Positions 1 through 9,793 of a stretch of 46,557 nt of DNA are shown piece after piece. A model generated the notes under the pieces. That model had not been told where the DNA came from, did no database searches, and saw only the letters and a program-made list of their open reading frames with translations. Positions within the stretch are counted from its first letter, which is position 1; every line of letters begins with the position of its first letter. Location: positions 1 to 46,557 of the forward strand of contig JBFMCR010000017.1 in NCBI GenBank assembly GCA_040754425.1, read 5' to 3'. Position numbers and translations under genes: made by a program. Origin of the DNA: UBA6918 sp040754425. Its GTDB lineage: Bacteria; Pseudomonadota; Gammaproteobacteria; Burkholderiales; Thiobacillaceae.

Positions 1-2
1 TT

Positions 3-89
3 CGCGTCATCCAGCGCCGCGCGTATGGACTGCGCGACGAGGAATACTTACGACTCAAGATTCTGACTTGCATGCTGCCTCCGCTCTAA
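3..89 (+). pseudogene. C-terminal end of an IS transposase (cut by window edge)
   Basis: The frame opening at base 3 reads RVIQRRAYGLRDEEYLRLK followed by a short tail and TAA at 87-89. This is the characteristic last stretch of DDE transposases of the ISL3 type, recognised from memory of the family and not from a search. Only 28 residues lie in the window, so whether the element is intact to the left cannot be told. It marks an insertion sequence bordering the toxin-antitoxin and ATPase block. Confidence 0.6.
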
Positions 90-100
90 AATGACCGAAA

Positions 101-127
101 ATCACCCACACGACTTCACGAAGACCC
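101..127 (-). repeat. Probable terminal inverted repeat of the IS element
   Basis: About 12 bases after the transposase stop, the minus strand reads GGGTCTTCGTGAAGTCGTG and onward, which resembles ISL3-type ends that begin with GG. The partner end lies outside the window, so the boundary at 127 is an estimate. From here to 258 no gene or clear signal was seen. Confidence 0.4.
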
Positions 128-258
128 TCTATATGAAGCATATTAAGGGTCAGTTCAGACACCATTTATGATCCCCCATTAATTATCGCAATAGTCAGAG
201 CAGGCTCTAAGAACAAAACCCCAGGCTCGAACTGGATTTTCTATTACTTGATTCTCGC

Positions 259-543
259 TCACGCCGCCAGCTTCAGCTTGCAGTGCAACCCGGCGCGGGT
301 GGCCAGGGTCACCAACATATCCAGGCTGAATTTGTCCCATTTGCCGCGCATGAGGTCGGACACGCGAGACTGGCTGACGCCCAGGGCCTTGGCTGCCTCG
401 GCCTGCGTCCACTTGCGCTTTTCGATGGTCAGGCGCAACTGGGCCATCATTTCGGCACGCATGGCCAGGATGGCGGCCTCTTCCGGCGGGAAACCCAGGT
501 CGGCAAAAACGTTGCCGCTGGAGGGCGTAATTTTCTCTTTCAC
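259..543 (-). CDS. higA: HigA-like XRE antitoxin
   Basis: A 94-residue protein with an N-terminal linker (to about residue 35) and a helix-turn-helix of the XRE/Cro type (about 40-80). The motif TQAEAAKALGVSQSRVSDLM is a textbook DNA-recognition helix pair. In this family the antitoxin binds its toxin and represses the shared promoter. It lies 3 bases downstream of a RelE/HigB-like toxin gene, giving the toxin-first order typical of HigBA. The partner is interrupted by a stop codon, so this gene may now be an orphan regulator. The family assignment is firm; the exact subfamily name is inferred. Confidence 0.8.
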   Translation of the reverse strand: MKEKITPSSGNVFADLGFPPEEAAILAMRAEMMAQLRLTIEKRKWTQAEAAKALGVSQSRVSDLMRGKWDKFSLDMLVTLATRAGLHCKLKLAA

Positions 544-546
544 GAT

Positions 547-852
547 TCAATCTCCTATCAGCTTGTAGCGGCGCGCGGCCAGTTCGATGTCTTCCTTGCG
601 CGTCTTCTTGCGAAAAGCATGCAACACGTACACCGCCGACTCGAACTTCGCCACGTAAATGACGCGCCACTCGCCCAGCACGTGCACCCGGATTTCATAA
701 GCGCCTGCGCCGACGGCAGGCATGGGCTTGAAGTCGGACGGGTTGAGGCCGCGCTGCAACTGCTATAACTCGAAGCCCGCCGCGCGCCTGGCTTCCAGCG
801 GGAAATCCGTCAGGTCGTCCAGGCTGCCGCCCACGAATTCAAGCCGTTTCAT
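547..852 (-). pseudogene. higB: HigB/RelE-like toxin interrupted by an in-frame amber codon
   Basis: From ATG at 852 the frame reads MKRLEFVGGSLDDLTDFPLE, continues to AAGFEL, meets TAG at 763-765 (codon 30), then resumes in the same frame as QLQRGLNPSDFKPMPAVGAG and ends at 547. Together this is 101 codons, colinear with Gp49-like/HigB toxins of about 100-115 residues, which have an ordinary residue at the TAG position. Toxins of this family are ribosome-dependent mRNA nucleases. The interruption should leave a 29-residue peptide, or a 70-residue C-terminal product if TTG at 759 were used. A sequencing error or a suppressor tRNA are alternatives. Confidence 0.75.
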
Positions 853-888
853 TCGAGTTAATTATATAAGTACTTGTATATTCGTCAA
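853..888 (-). promoter_or_regulatory. Sigma-70-like promoter of the higBA pair
   Basis: On the minus strand TTGACG (888-883) is separated by 16 bases from TATAAT (866-861), close to consensus. An 8-bp perfect palindrome AAGTACTT sits in the spacer and is a natural operator position for the HigA-like repressor. The -10 box ends only 8 bases before the toxin ATG, so the transcript would start about at the initiation codon (leaderless or nearly so). Inferred by eye. Confidence 0.6.
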
Positions 889-912
889 CCTCGAAAGATG
901 CCGTAACTGCCC

Positions 913-1521
913 TTACCTGCCTCTCAGCACCTTGATCTGAAACAGCGTATTCCGCTCGTCCTCCTCCAGCGCCTGCTTGATATGCGACACGGTGGCGCGG
1001 TAGCGCGGGATGATGTTGTACTTGAGTGCATTGACGCGCTTCTGGGTCTTGCGCTGCTCGACCACGAAGCGGCGCAGGGCGTTCTCGGCTTCGCCCAGGC
1101 GGGCGAGGAAGGCGACGAGCTCGGTCATTTTCGCTCTTGCCTCGTCGAAGCTGGTGTCGGTCCACATCAGGCCCACGGGCTGCAGCGGCAGGGTGCGGGC
1201 CTCGACCGAGGGGTATTCGACGCCGACCGAGGAGCGGTGGGTGATGTCGACTTCGACCGAGGGGCCGAATCCCATGCTGGCCTGGCGCAGGATCTGGCTG
1301 CCCATGCGCAGTTCGCAGATTGCCACCCAGCGGTAGGCTTCCTGCAATTTGAGTTCGGCCTCGCGGCGCATCCTGCGGTATTCCTTGAGGCGGTCCTGCA
1401 CCACGCGCGTGAGCAGCTCGCGCTTTTTCTCCAGCATGTCGTGGCCCTGGGTGAGGAATTTCACCTGGCGGCCGAGCTGCAGCAGGGCGTTGCGCGTGGG
1501 CGGGACTTTCAGTCGTTTCAT
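913..1521 (-). CDS. atpD: V/A-type ATPase subunit D (central stalk)
   Basis: 202 residues, the usual length for V-ATPase D. The N-terminus runs MKRLKVPPTRNALLQLGRQV and then a long basic coiled coil (KFLTQGHDMLEKKRELLTRV), with a matching C-terminal coiled coil ending near FQIKVLRGR. Subunit D is the rotor shaft that turns inside the A3B3 head and passes torque to the membrane ring. It is the last gene of the ATPase operon and is separated from subunit B by a 175-base gap filled with repeats, whereas most other ATPase genes overlap or nearly touch. The start is the first ATG and has only a weak AGG upstream. Confidence 0.93.
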   Translation of the reverse strand: MKRLKVPPTRNALLQLGRQVKFLTQGHDMLEKKRELLTRVVQDRLKEYRRMRREAELKLQEAYRWVAICELRMGSQILRQASMGFGPSVEVDITHRSSVGVEYPSVEARTLPLQPVGLMWTDTSFDEARAKMTELVAFLARLGEAENALRRFVVEQRKTQKRVNALKYNIIPRYRATVSHIKQALEEDERNTLFQIKVLRGR

Positions 1522-1540
1522 AAGGTGATGCCTGTTTTAA

Positions 1541-1680
1541 CTGGATCGCCGCGCTTCGCTCGCGATGACGGAGGGAGTGATGCCTTGATGAACTGGATCG
1601 CCGCGCTTCGCTCGCGATGATGAAGAAGTGTTGCCTGGTTTGACTGGATCGCCACGGACCTTCGGGCCTCGCGATGACGG
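1541..1680 (+). repeat. Three tandem copies of a 51-52 bp palindromic repeat
   Basis: CTGGATCGCC begins copies at 1541 and 1593, and a diverged copy begins at 1644. The unit core CGCGCTTCGCTCGCG is self-complementary and would fold into a hairpin in either transcript. The third copy has CACGGACCTTCGGGCCTCG in its place, so its stem differs in sequence but keeps the fold. This kind of dispersed GATCGCC...GCGATGAC repeat is common in proteobacterial genomes. It occupies the atpB-atpD gap and could act as an mRNA stabiliser or partial terminator in the ATPase operon; that role is inference. Confidence 0.75.
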
Positions 1681-1696
1681 GTTTGGGGCAGCGCTT

Positions 1697-3138
1697 TCAT
1701 TCTGCGTGTGCCTGCTGGTAATGCGCGTCGATGTCTTTTTCCGACAGGCGCGTGAGCGCCTCTTTCGGCAGCAGCGACAGCACTTCCCAGGCGAGGTCGA
1801 GGGTCTGGAAGATGGTGCGGTCTTCGCGTTCGTCCTGGCTGACGAAGCGGTTCTCGAAAGCCTCGGCGAATTGCAGGTAGCGGTTGTCTTCTTCCGACAA
1901 TTCCTCGGCGCCGATGATGGCGGCGAGGCTGCGCACTTCCTGCGCCTTGGCGTAGGACGCGAACAGCTGGCTGGCGACGCGGGCGTGGTCTTCGCGCGTC
2001 ATGCCTTCGCCGATGCCGTCCTTCATCAGCCGCGACAATGAGGGCAGCACCGCCACCGGCGGCTGCACGTTGGCGGCGGCGAGCTCGCGCGACAGCACGA
2101 TCTGGCCTTCGGTGATGTAGCCGGTAAGGTCGGGCACGGGATGGGTGATGTCGTCGGAGGGCATGGACACCACGGGAATCATGGTGATGGAGCCGGCCTT
2201 GCCGCGGATGCGGCCGGCGCGCTCGTAGATTTCCGCGAGGTCGGAATAGAGGTAGCCGGGGAAGCCCTTGCGCGCGGGCACGTCGCCCTTGCCGGTGGCG
2301 ATCTCCCTTAATGCCTCGGCGTAGTAGGTCATGTCGGTCATCACCACCAGCACGTGCATGTCGAGGTCGAAGGCGAGGTACTCGGCACAGGTCAGCGCCA
2401 CGCGCGGCAGGATCAGGCGCTCGATGGGCGGGTCGTCGGCGAGGTTGATGAAGGTCGCCACCTGCCCCAGCACCCCGCTCTCCTCGAAGCCTTCCTCGAA
2501 GAAGCGCGCATCGCTGTGCGACACGCCCATGGCGGCGAAGACCAGGGCGAAACCCTGGTTGGATTGAATTTCCCCCCTCACCCCAGCCCTCTCCCGCGGA
2601 GGGGAGAGGGAGTCTGGATGGGTATGCAGCAGCTTGGCCTGGCGCACGATCTGCGCGGCGAGGCGGTTGTGCGGTAATCCAGAACCAGAAAATACCGGCA
2701 GCTTTTGCCCCCTGACGAGCGTGTTCATGCCGTCGATGGTGGAAATGCCGGTCTGGATGAACTCGCGCGGATAGGCGCGCGCGGCCGGGTTGATCGAGGC
2801 GCCGTTGACGTTGCGCGACAGTTTGGCAATGATGGGCGGGCGGCCGTCGCGCGGCTGGCCCACGCCGTTGAACACGCGCCCCAGCACCTCCGGCGCCAGC
2901 GCCAGTTCGAAGGGCTGGTCGAGGAAGCGCACCCAGGTGCGTTCGAGGTCGAGGTTGTCGGTGCCCTCGAAGACCTGCACCAGCACGAGGTCGGCGGAAG
3001 AGCGGATGACCTGGCCGCTGCGATTGCGCCCCTTGTGATCGCGCACCGCCACACGGTCGCCCAGCGCGACATCGGGCACGCCGCGCATGGCGAGCAGGCC
3101 GCCGCGCGCCCAGGCGGCCGAGCTGTATTCGAGCATGC

Positions 3139-3142
<4 letters not shown>
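1697..3142 (-). CDS. atpB: V/A-type ATPase subunit B (regulatory head subunit)
   Basis: 481 residues. The order of conserved segments (GVPDVALGDRVAVRD, GISTIDGMNTLVRGQKLPVFSGSGLPHNRLAAQI, VFAAMG, TDMTYYAEALREIA, GYLYSDLAEIYERAGRIRGK, PVVSMPSDDITHPVPDLTGY) is that of V-type B subunits, which form the A3B3 hexamer without their own Walker A loop. Between HNRLAAQIVRQAKLL and FALVFAAMG lies an extra stretch of about 25 residues (about 173-197) that family members lack. It is encoded by an in-frame palindromic repeat at 2572-2612. Start ATG overlaps the stop of subunit A by ATGA. Whether the insertion is tolerated cannot be seen, but the frame is open. Confidence 0.93.
2572..2612 (-). repeat. CCCTCTCC-type palindromic repeat inserted in frame in atpB
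   Basis: On the coding strand the stretch reads CCCTCTCCCCTCCGCGGGAG then AGGGCTGGGGTGAGGGGGG, a hairpin followed by the tail GGCTGGGGTGAGG. It encodes SLSPPRERAGVRGE. The same repeat family, in the same coding orientation and frame for its GVR tail, lies in hypF at 24714-24755. Its presence accounts for the extra loop in subunit B. Confidence 0.75.
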
Positions 3143-4946
<1,804 letters not shown>

Positions 4947-4950
<4 letters not shown>

Positions 4951-5573
4951 GCCGCACCGCCCCGGTTGAAGAGTTTGTCCATGATCACGGCCAGCACGTC
5001 GTCCTGCATGCGCGCAAGCCGGCCTTCGAAGGTATTGTCCACGCGCAGCCTGCCGTCGGCGCTGCGCACCCGCATGCCGCCCGTGGCGTGCTCGGCCAGC
5101 GGCGCCAGTTCCACCTTGCGGCCGGGCGCGGCCTGCGCGACGATCCGCTCCCAATGCGGGCGCAGCGCATCGAGGTCGCGCGGGTTGAGTTCCGCGATCA
5201 GGTCGCCTGCGGGCATGGCCTGCGCCGCTTCGGCGAGATAGCCCTGCAGCACCGCGTGGTAGCGCGGCGTATCCTCTGTCAATTGTTCGAGGCGCTTGTG
5301 CACTTCCGCCAGCACGTCCTGCGCCAGCGCCCAGCGCAGGCGGTCGTGCTCGCTGTCAATGCGCAGCTTGGAAGCCTGGATGATCTGGCGGCACAGCCGT
5401 TCCGCTTCCAGCTGGTAGCGCTGCTCCTCGCCCTCCTCCAGCTTGCGCAGCTTGGCCTGCAATTCCTGCCTGATCTGCTCGCTCGCCTCGTGCGCCATGC
5501 GCAGGTGCTGGTCGGCGAGCGCCATGGCCTGCGCGGCTAGCAGGCCTACGAGTTTTTCGGTGTGCTGGCTCAT
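4947..5573 (-). CDS. atpE: V/A-type ATPase subunit E (peripheral stalk)
   Basis: 208 residues from MSQHTEKLVGLL. The first 110 residues are a charged helix (QIRQELQAKLRKLEEGEEQR) that pairs with subunit G/H in the peripheral stalk; the C-terminal part contains GGMRVRSADGRLRVDNTFEGR, the conserved E-subunit globular motif. ATG at 5573 overlaps the stop of F by ATGA, which is why it is preferred over the ATG at 5588. It holds the A3B3 head against rotation. Confidence 0.9.
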
Positions 5574-5881
5574 GCCGTCCCTCCGCATAAACCAATCAGC
5601 CGATCGACGTCGGAATGGAACCCGACCGCGCCGGCGAGCGAGGGCACCTGCACCACCACGATGCGCCCGCCCTCGCTGCGCACGCGCGCAAGCCAGGGGC
5701 CGGGCTCGTCGGCGAGGCCGGCTTCGATCAGCACCAGCGCCTTTTCCTTGTTCGCCACCAGCGATTTCAACAGGGCCTCAAGCTCGGTCGTGCCGGCATT
5801 GGGCATGACTTCCACCCCCGCGAGGCGAAAGCCGTCCATCAGCGGCGCGGAACCCAGGGCGATGATGCGCGTTGCCGACAT
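5570..5881 (-). CDS. atpF: V/A-type ATPase subunit F
   Basis: 103 residues with the Rossmann-like fold pattern of V-type F subunits (IIALGSAPLMDGFRLAGVEV near the start, KALVLIEAGLADE in the middle, RIVVVQVPSLAG later). F sits with D in the central stalk and can modulate the catalytic state. The stop overlaps the start of E, and the start codon shares base 5881 with the stop of the ring subunit K, so translation is coupled on both sides. Confidence 0.88.
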   Translation of the reverse strand: MSATRIIALGSAPLMDGFRLAGVEVMPNAGTTELEALLKSLVANKEKALVLIEAGLADEPGPWLARVRSEGGRIVVVQVPSLAGAVGFHSDVDRLIGLCGGTA

Positions 5882-6324
5882 CAGATCTTTCCGAGCAGCA
5901 GGATGGACATGACCAGGCCGTAGATGGCGATGCCTTCGGCCAGGCCCAGATAGATCAGGGTGCGGCCGAACATTTCCGGCTTTTCCGCCACCACAGCGAG
6001 CGCCGCCGAACCGACCGGCCCCAGCGCCAGCGCCGCGCCGATCGCGGCCAGTCCGGTCGGCAGGCCGACGCCGAGGATGGCCACAGCCAGGCCCATGCTG
6101 ATTTCGCCGCGCGCGGCCGCCGCCGTAGTCTCGGCCATGACTTCCTGCGCGCCCAGCACCATCAGGCCCAGGAAGGCCAGCGCGAAGACGCCGAAATTGC
6201 CGAGCAGCCAGCCGCGCGCGCGCCTGGGCGAGGCGACGCGCTTTTGCGGCGACAACTCCAGGTAAACCCCCAGGGCGATGAGCCCGACGACGCTGAGCGT
6301 CATGATGCCTGCGATGAAAATCAT
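5881..6324 (-). CDS. atpK: V/A-type ATPase membrane ring subunit K (proteolipid, four helices)
   Basis: 147 residues with four hydrophobic helices: about 1-22, 38-63, 74-102 and 119-147. Only the last carries the membrane carboxylate, Glu130 in GLAEGIAIYGL; the helix 3 partner is GLPTGLAAIGAALALG. One ion site per four helices is the pump-style arrangement (as in Enterococcus NtpK), in contrast to the two-helix, one-site subunits of Thermus. The PxTQ pattern of sodium-binding rings is not evident, so protons are more likely, but ion choice is an inference. A good ribosome-binding site (AAGGAGA) precedes the ATG. Confidence 0.92.
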   Translation of the reverse strand: MIFIAGIMTLSVVGLIALGVYLELSPQKRVASPRRARGWLLGNFGVFALAFLGLMVLGAQEVMAETTAAAARGEISMGLAVAILGVGLPTGLAAIGAALALGPVGSAALAVVAEKPEMFGRTLIYLGLAEGIAIYGLVMSILLLGKI

Positions 6325-6337
6325 GCTGTTCTCCTTT

Positions 6338-8272
6338 TCAGGTTTTCAAATGCCGTTGCCTGTGCAAAACGAGGGGCTGGAAGGCGCGCCCGCTGCCGCT
6401 GTAGAAGCGCGAGAAGCCTTCGTAGTATTCCAGGCGCAAAACCTGGATGGCGACGATGGCGCCTTCCAGTCCGAGGATGACGAGATTGCCGATGACGAGC
6501 GTGATCCAGCGCCCGGTCGTGCCCAGGCTGTCGGCGATGGTGAACACGGCCAGCGCCAGCGCCACGTGGTTGATGGAAAAGGCGGCCACGCGCATGAAGG
6601 ACAGCGTATTGGAAAAGAAGCCGATCACCGACTCGAATGTCTCGATGATGACGGTGAGCAGCCGCTCGGCCGCACCACCGCGGTTTTCCGCCCAGTTCCA
6701 CGCCAGGATGGCGGCAAGGCCCGCGCCCGCTAGCAGGGCTGCGGTCACGCCGAACTCGCCGTCAGTCGCCAGCCCGTACACCCCCGCCGCCGCGCCGAGG
6801 TACAGCAACAGGCCGGCCACGCCTGCGGCGTCGAAGAGCGCGCGCGCGACCATGCCTGAAGCCAGGCGGTTGTAGATGGTGAGCAGCTGGGTCACGGTGA
6901 TGAAGCCCACGCCCCACCAGACGGCAGCGAGCAGCATGCGCTCCGGATCGTGCAGGGGCGAGACCCACAGGGGCTCGACCACGGTCTCGAAGCCGAAGAG
7001 ACTGCCGTAGGCAAAACCGAATGCCGTCGCCGACAGTCCCGCGCCGATGAACAGGGAACGGAAACGTTTGGCCTTGCCGCGCAAAAACAGGCCGACGGCG
7101 GCAATGACGAGGCCCTGGCCGATGTCGCCGAACATCATGCCGAACATGAGCACGAAGGAAATCGCGAACAGCCAGGTGGGATCGAACTCGCCGTAGCGCG
7201 GAATGCCGTAGTTGCGCACCAGGTCGGCAAACGGCCCCAGCCAGTCGGGATAGCGCACGGCCGAGGGCACGGCATCGAGCTCGGACTTGAAGGGCGGCCG
7301 CAGCTGCAGCACGTAGCGGTCCTTGAGGCGCGTGTCCAGCGCCTGGCGCAGGCGCTCGACTTCGCGCTGCGGAATCCAGCCGGTGATGAGCGCGAGCCCC
7401 CCACGCGCGCGCAGGGTCTCGGCCGAGATGCGCACATAGGGTTCGGCCAGCGCCAGGCCCTTGCGGATGTCGCGCAGCTTCGCGTCGACGTCGCCCAGGG
7501 TGGCACGATGACGGCTTTCGCTGGTCTCGGCTTCCGCGCGCAGGTTTTCCGAAGCCTTCAGCAGCGCCTCGCGGGCCTTTTCCGGATGCGCGAGCAGTTC
7601 CGGCTCCAGCGTCATTTCCTGCCAGCCCGCGGCGTCCATGGCGCCGCGGATTTCTCCGGCGCGGCCGACGGGCCCGGCCGCCACGGCGTAGGCGCGGCCA
7701 TCCTGCGTGTCGAACACTTCCAGCACGAAGCCGGACAGTTCCAGCGCCTCGGAAAGGCGCGCGAGATTCGCCACCGGCACGATGCCGATGCGGGTCTGCA
7801 AAAAGCGCTTGGGGCGCGCCAGCCAGGCGAGATCAATGTCGAGCTTGCGGAAGTGCTCGAGCGAACTGAGCAGGCTGGCGTTGTGCTCGAGGGCTTCGTT
7901 GATGCGGCGCTTTTCCTCTTCGCAGCGCGAGGCGACGTTCCACAGTTCGCCCAGCCACGCATTCCATTCCTGCAGCTCATCGAGCGTGGGCGCGTCCGGC
8001 CCGGCAGGAAGCGCGGCGGCATCCTCGAACTCGATCTCCTTGCCGGCCAGCGGCGTCGGGCCGTAGTGCTCAAGAATCTTGTTGAGCCGCGCCTTCGCTT
8101 CGGCAAACACTTCGGCATAGCGGTCGCCAGGCGTTTCCGGCAGGTCGCGTTCCCAGGCCTGGCTCTTTTCCGGCGTGAAGATGCCATAGGTCGCCAGCAG
8201 CAGCGAGGCCTGCGGCGCATCCGAGTTCAGCACCCAAAGCGAGACATGCTGCATGGAAAGCGGCTTGAACAT
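6338..8272 (-). CDS. atpI: V/A-type ATPase subunit I (membrane stator, a-subunit homologue)
   Basis: 644 residues from MFKPLSMQHVSLWVLNSDA. The first about 350 residues are soluble with coiled-coil content. The rest has multiple membrane spans, beginning around YGEFDPTWLFAISFVLMFGM and ending before FYSGSGRAFQPL. The segment FMFGMMFGDIGQGL-like (here LMFGMMFGDIGQGLVI) is the V-type a/I subunit hallmark. It forms the ion half-channels against the K ring. The start at 8272 is chosen because it lies 1 base after the stop of subunit C; the upstream extension has no homology to the family. Confidence 0.93.
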   Translation of the reverse strand: MFKPLSMQHVSLWVLNSDAPQASLLLATYGIFTPEKSQAWERDLPETPGDRYAEVFAEAKARLNKILEHYGPTPLAGKEIEFEDAAALPAGPDAPTLDELQEWNAWLGELWNVASRCEEEKRRINEALEHNASLLSSLEHFRKLDIDLAWLARPKRFLQTRIGIVPVANLARLSEALELSGFVLEVFDTQDGRAYAVAAGPVGRAGEIRGAMDAAGWQEMTLEPELLAHPEKAREALLKASENLRAEAETSESRHRATLGDVDAKLRDIRKGLALAEPYVRISAETLRARGGLALITGWIPQREVERLRQALDTRLKDRYVLQLRPPFKSELDAVPSAVRYPDWLGPFADLVRNYGIPRYGEFDPTWLFAISFVLMFGMMFGDIGQGLVIAAVGLFLRGKAKRFRSLFIGAGLSATAFGFAYGSLFGFETVVEPLWVSPLHDPERMLLAAVWWGVGFITVTQLLTIYNRLASGMVARALFDAAGVAGLLLYLGAAAGVYGLATDGEFGVTAALLAGAGLAAILAWNWAENRGGAAERLLTVIIETFESVIGFFSNTLSFMRVAAFSINHVALALAVFTIADSLGTTGRWITLVIGNLVILGLEGAIVAIQVLRLEYYEGFSRFYSGSGRAFQPLVLHRQRHLKT

Positions 8273-8273
8273 G

Positions 8274-9311
8274 TCAGGCGGCCTCGAGAAGGGGCATGTG
8301 CCGAAGGACCTCCAGTCCCATCGCCTGGCGGATGGTATGCGCATCGAGGCCGATGGCATGACCTTTCAGGGCCGCGCGCACCAGCTTGAGATCGTGCTCG
8401 CGCAGGGTGAGATAGGCGAAGGCGCGCGCAAAGCCCGGGGCTGTAGAACGCAGCACGGCGCGGGCGTTGCGCACGGCCCTTCCTTCCAGGATGGTATAGA
8501 CCTCGTACACGCTGCCCGCCTCGGCCAGCCAACCGCGATACGGCTGCGGCAGGGCGGCCAGCACGTCCTCGAAGCGATCGATCACAGACAGTTCGCGCAG
8601 CACCCCCGAGGAAATGCGGTAGTGGCTGGGCACCAGCAGGTAGTACACCTGGGAGGGCGGCAGCCGGTAAAGGAAGCGGTAACGCAGGAGCCACACCAGG
8701 TTGATGCGGTCGATGAGCATTTCCACCAGACTGCGGAAACCCGTGCCCAGCTTCTTTTCATTCTGCCGTGCCAGTTCCACCAGGCCATGGTAGAAGCGGC
8801 GGTCGAGCGCGGCGTCGAGTTCGAACAGGCGCGGCTGCGCTTCGAAGGCGCGGCGCGCGAAGCGCACGATGTCGGCATAATGCGTGGTTTCCAGGCGGCG
8901 CAGCAGTTCCCCGATGTCTTCCGTCTGCAGCAGATCCTCCACCGGCAGTGAAGCCAGGAAGCCGAGGTCGATCAGTTCCTTGCGCACGTCGGCTATCGGT
9001 CTGCCGGACAGCTTGGCGCGGAGAATGGCCTTGAGGTTGGACAGTTCGAAACGCAGCGTCCAGTACTCCAGGAAACGGCGCGCCTTGCCCGAGGCGCGCA
9101 TCAGGATGAGGATGTCGTCGAGCTGGCTGCGGATGATGGTTTGTTCCAGATAGCGCCCGGCCTCGATCTCGGCCAGGATTTGCGTAAGTCCCGCCCGCGC
9201 GAGCACGGCGGCCCGCTCCTCTGCATTGCCTTCCGCCAGGACGGGAAGCTCGGCCTCGCGGAGCAATCGCGAGGCCATCAGGCTGACACGGGCGTCAAGA
9301 TAACGATTCAA
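8274..9311 (-). CDS. atpC: V/A-type ATPase subunit C with a repeat-derived 5' end
   Basis: About 345 residues. The conserved body YLDARVSLMASRLL to GLEVLRHMPLLEAA matches V-type C (d) subunits, which connect the rotor shaft to the membrane ring. No ATG lies upstream of YLDARV in this frame. The bases just before it are a CAAGATTC-type repeat, and only TTG codons are available (9311, others to 9374). TTG at 9311, giving MNRYLDARV, is chosen by family alignment but has no visible Shine-Dalgarno sequence; the ATG at 9278 would cut into the conserved start. The native start seems to have been replaced by the repeat. Confidence 0.85.
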   Translation of the reverse strand: MNRYLDARVSLMASRLLREAELPVLAEGNAEERAAVLARAGLTQILAEIEAGRYLEQTIIRSQLDDILILMRASGKARRFLEYWTLRFELSNLKAILRAKLSGRPIADVRKELIDLGFLASLPVEDLLQTEDIGELLRRLETTHYADIVRFARRAFEAQPRLFELDAALDRRFYHGLVELARQNEKKLGTGFRSLVEMLIDRINLVWLLRYRFLYRLPPSQVYYLLVPSHYRISSGVLRELSVIDRFEDVLAALPQPYRGWLAEAGSVYEVYTILEGRAVRNARAVLRSTAPGFARAFAYLTLREHDLKLVRAALKGHAIGLDAHTIRQAMGLEVLRHMPLLEAA

Positions 9312-9436
9312 GGGGCAAGATACAAGGTTCAAGATTGAAGAGGCAAGATTCAAGGGGCAAGATTCAAAAGGCAAGGCTGTTTCTTGAAGGCGCGCAGCGC
9401 CGCTCTTGCATCTTGAATCTTGCGACTTGCATCTCG
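9305..9436. repeat. Inverted CAAGATTCAAG-type repeat in the atpG-atpC gap
   Basis: A left array of GGGCAAGATTCAAG-like units (9305-9377) faces an inverted array CTTGCATCTTGAATCTTG (9403-9436). The minus-strand transcript could fold the two arrays together. The left array runs straight into the coding frame of subunit C. Confidence 0.7.
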
Positions 9437-9478
9437 GTTCGCGTTCGCCCCAGAGGCCTCGTGCGGATGGCGGACGAT

Positions 9479-9793
9479 TCAGGGCTCTCCCAGAATCAGG
9501 CTCAGAGCGGCAGTCACCGCCGCCTCCTCATTGCGCGCAGCCTCGTCGCGCAGGGCGCGCTGCCGCACTGACGACTCCGCTTCGAGTTCGGCGATGCGGC
9601 GCTGCGCGCCCTCCTCGGCCGTGGCCAGGAAAGGTTTGCGCCGGGCTTCGGCCTGTTTCTCGAACTCGATCTCGGCGCGGCGCGCCTCGTCGAGCGCGTC
9701 CTGGATGATCTTCCTGCGTGCGGCGTCGGCCGCTTCGACCCTGTCTTCGGCCTCCTTTTCGGCCGCGAGCAGGCGCTTGAGGATGTCCTCCAT
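9479..9793 (-). CDS. V/A-type ATPase subunit G/H (peripheral stalk coiled coil)
   Basis: 104 residues, almost entirely a charged alanine-rich helix (MEDILKRLLAAEKEAEDRVE, then AADAARRKIIQDALDEARRA), the form of NtpF/AhaH stalk subunits that pair with subunit E. ATG 9793 overlaps the stop of hupE by ATGA, joining the ATPase operon to the hydrogenase operon by translational coupling. The longer frame reading upstream overlaps hupE and is rejected. Sequence alone cannot distinguish G from H naming. Confidence 0.82.
   Translation of the reverse strand: MEDILKRLLAAEKEAEDRVEAADAARRKIIQDALDEARRAEIEFEKQAEARRKPFLATAEEGAQRRIAELEAESSVRQRALRDEAARNEEAAVTAALSLILGEP

Noticed and set aside
1541..1680. Tandem repeats considered as a short CRISPR
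   Set aside because: Only three units, the third diverged, the spacers are themselves similar, and no cas gene is in the window.
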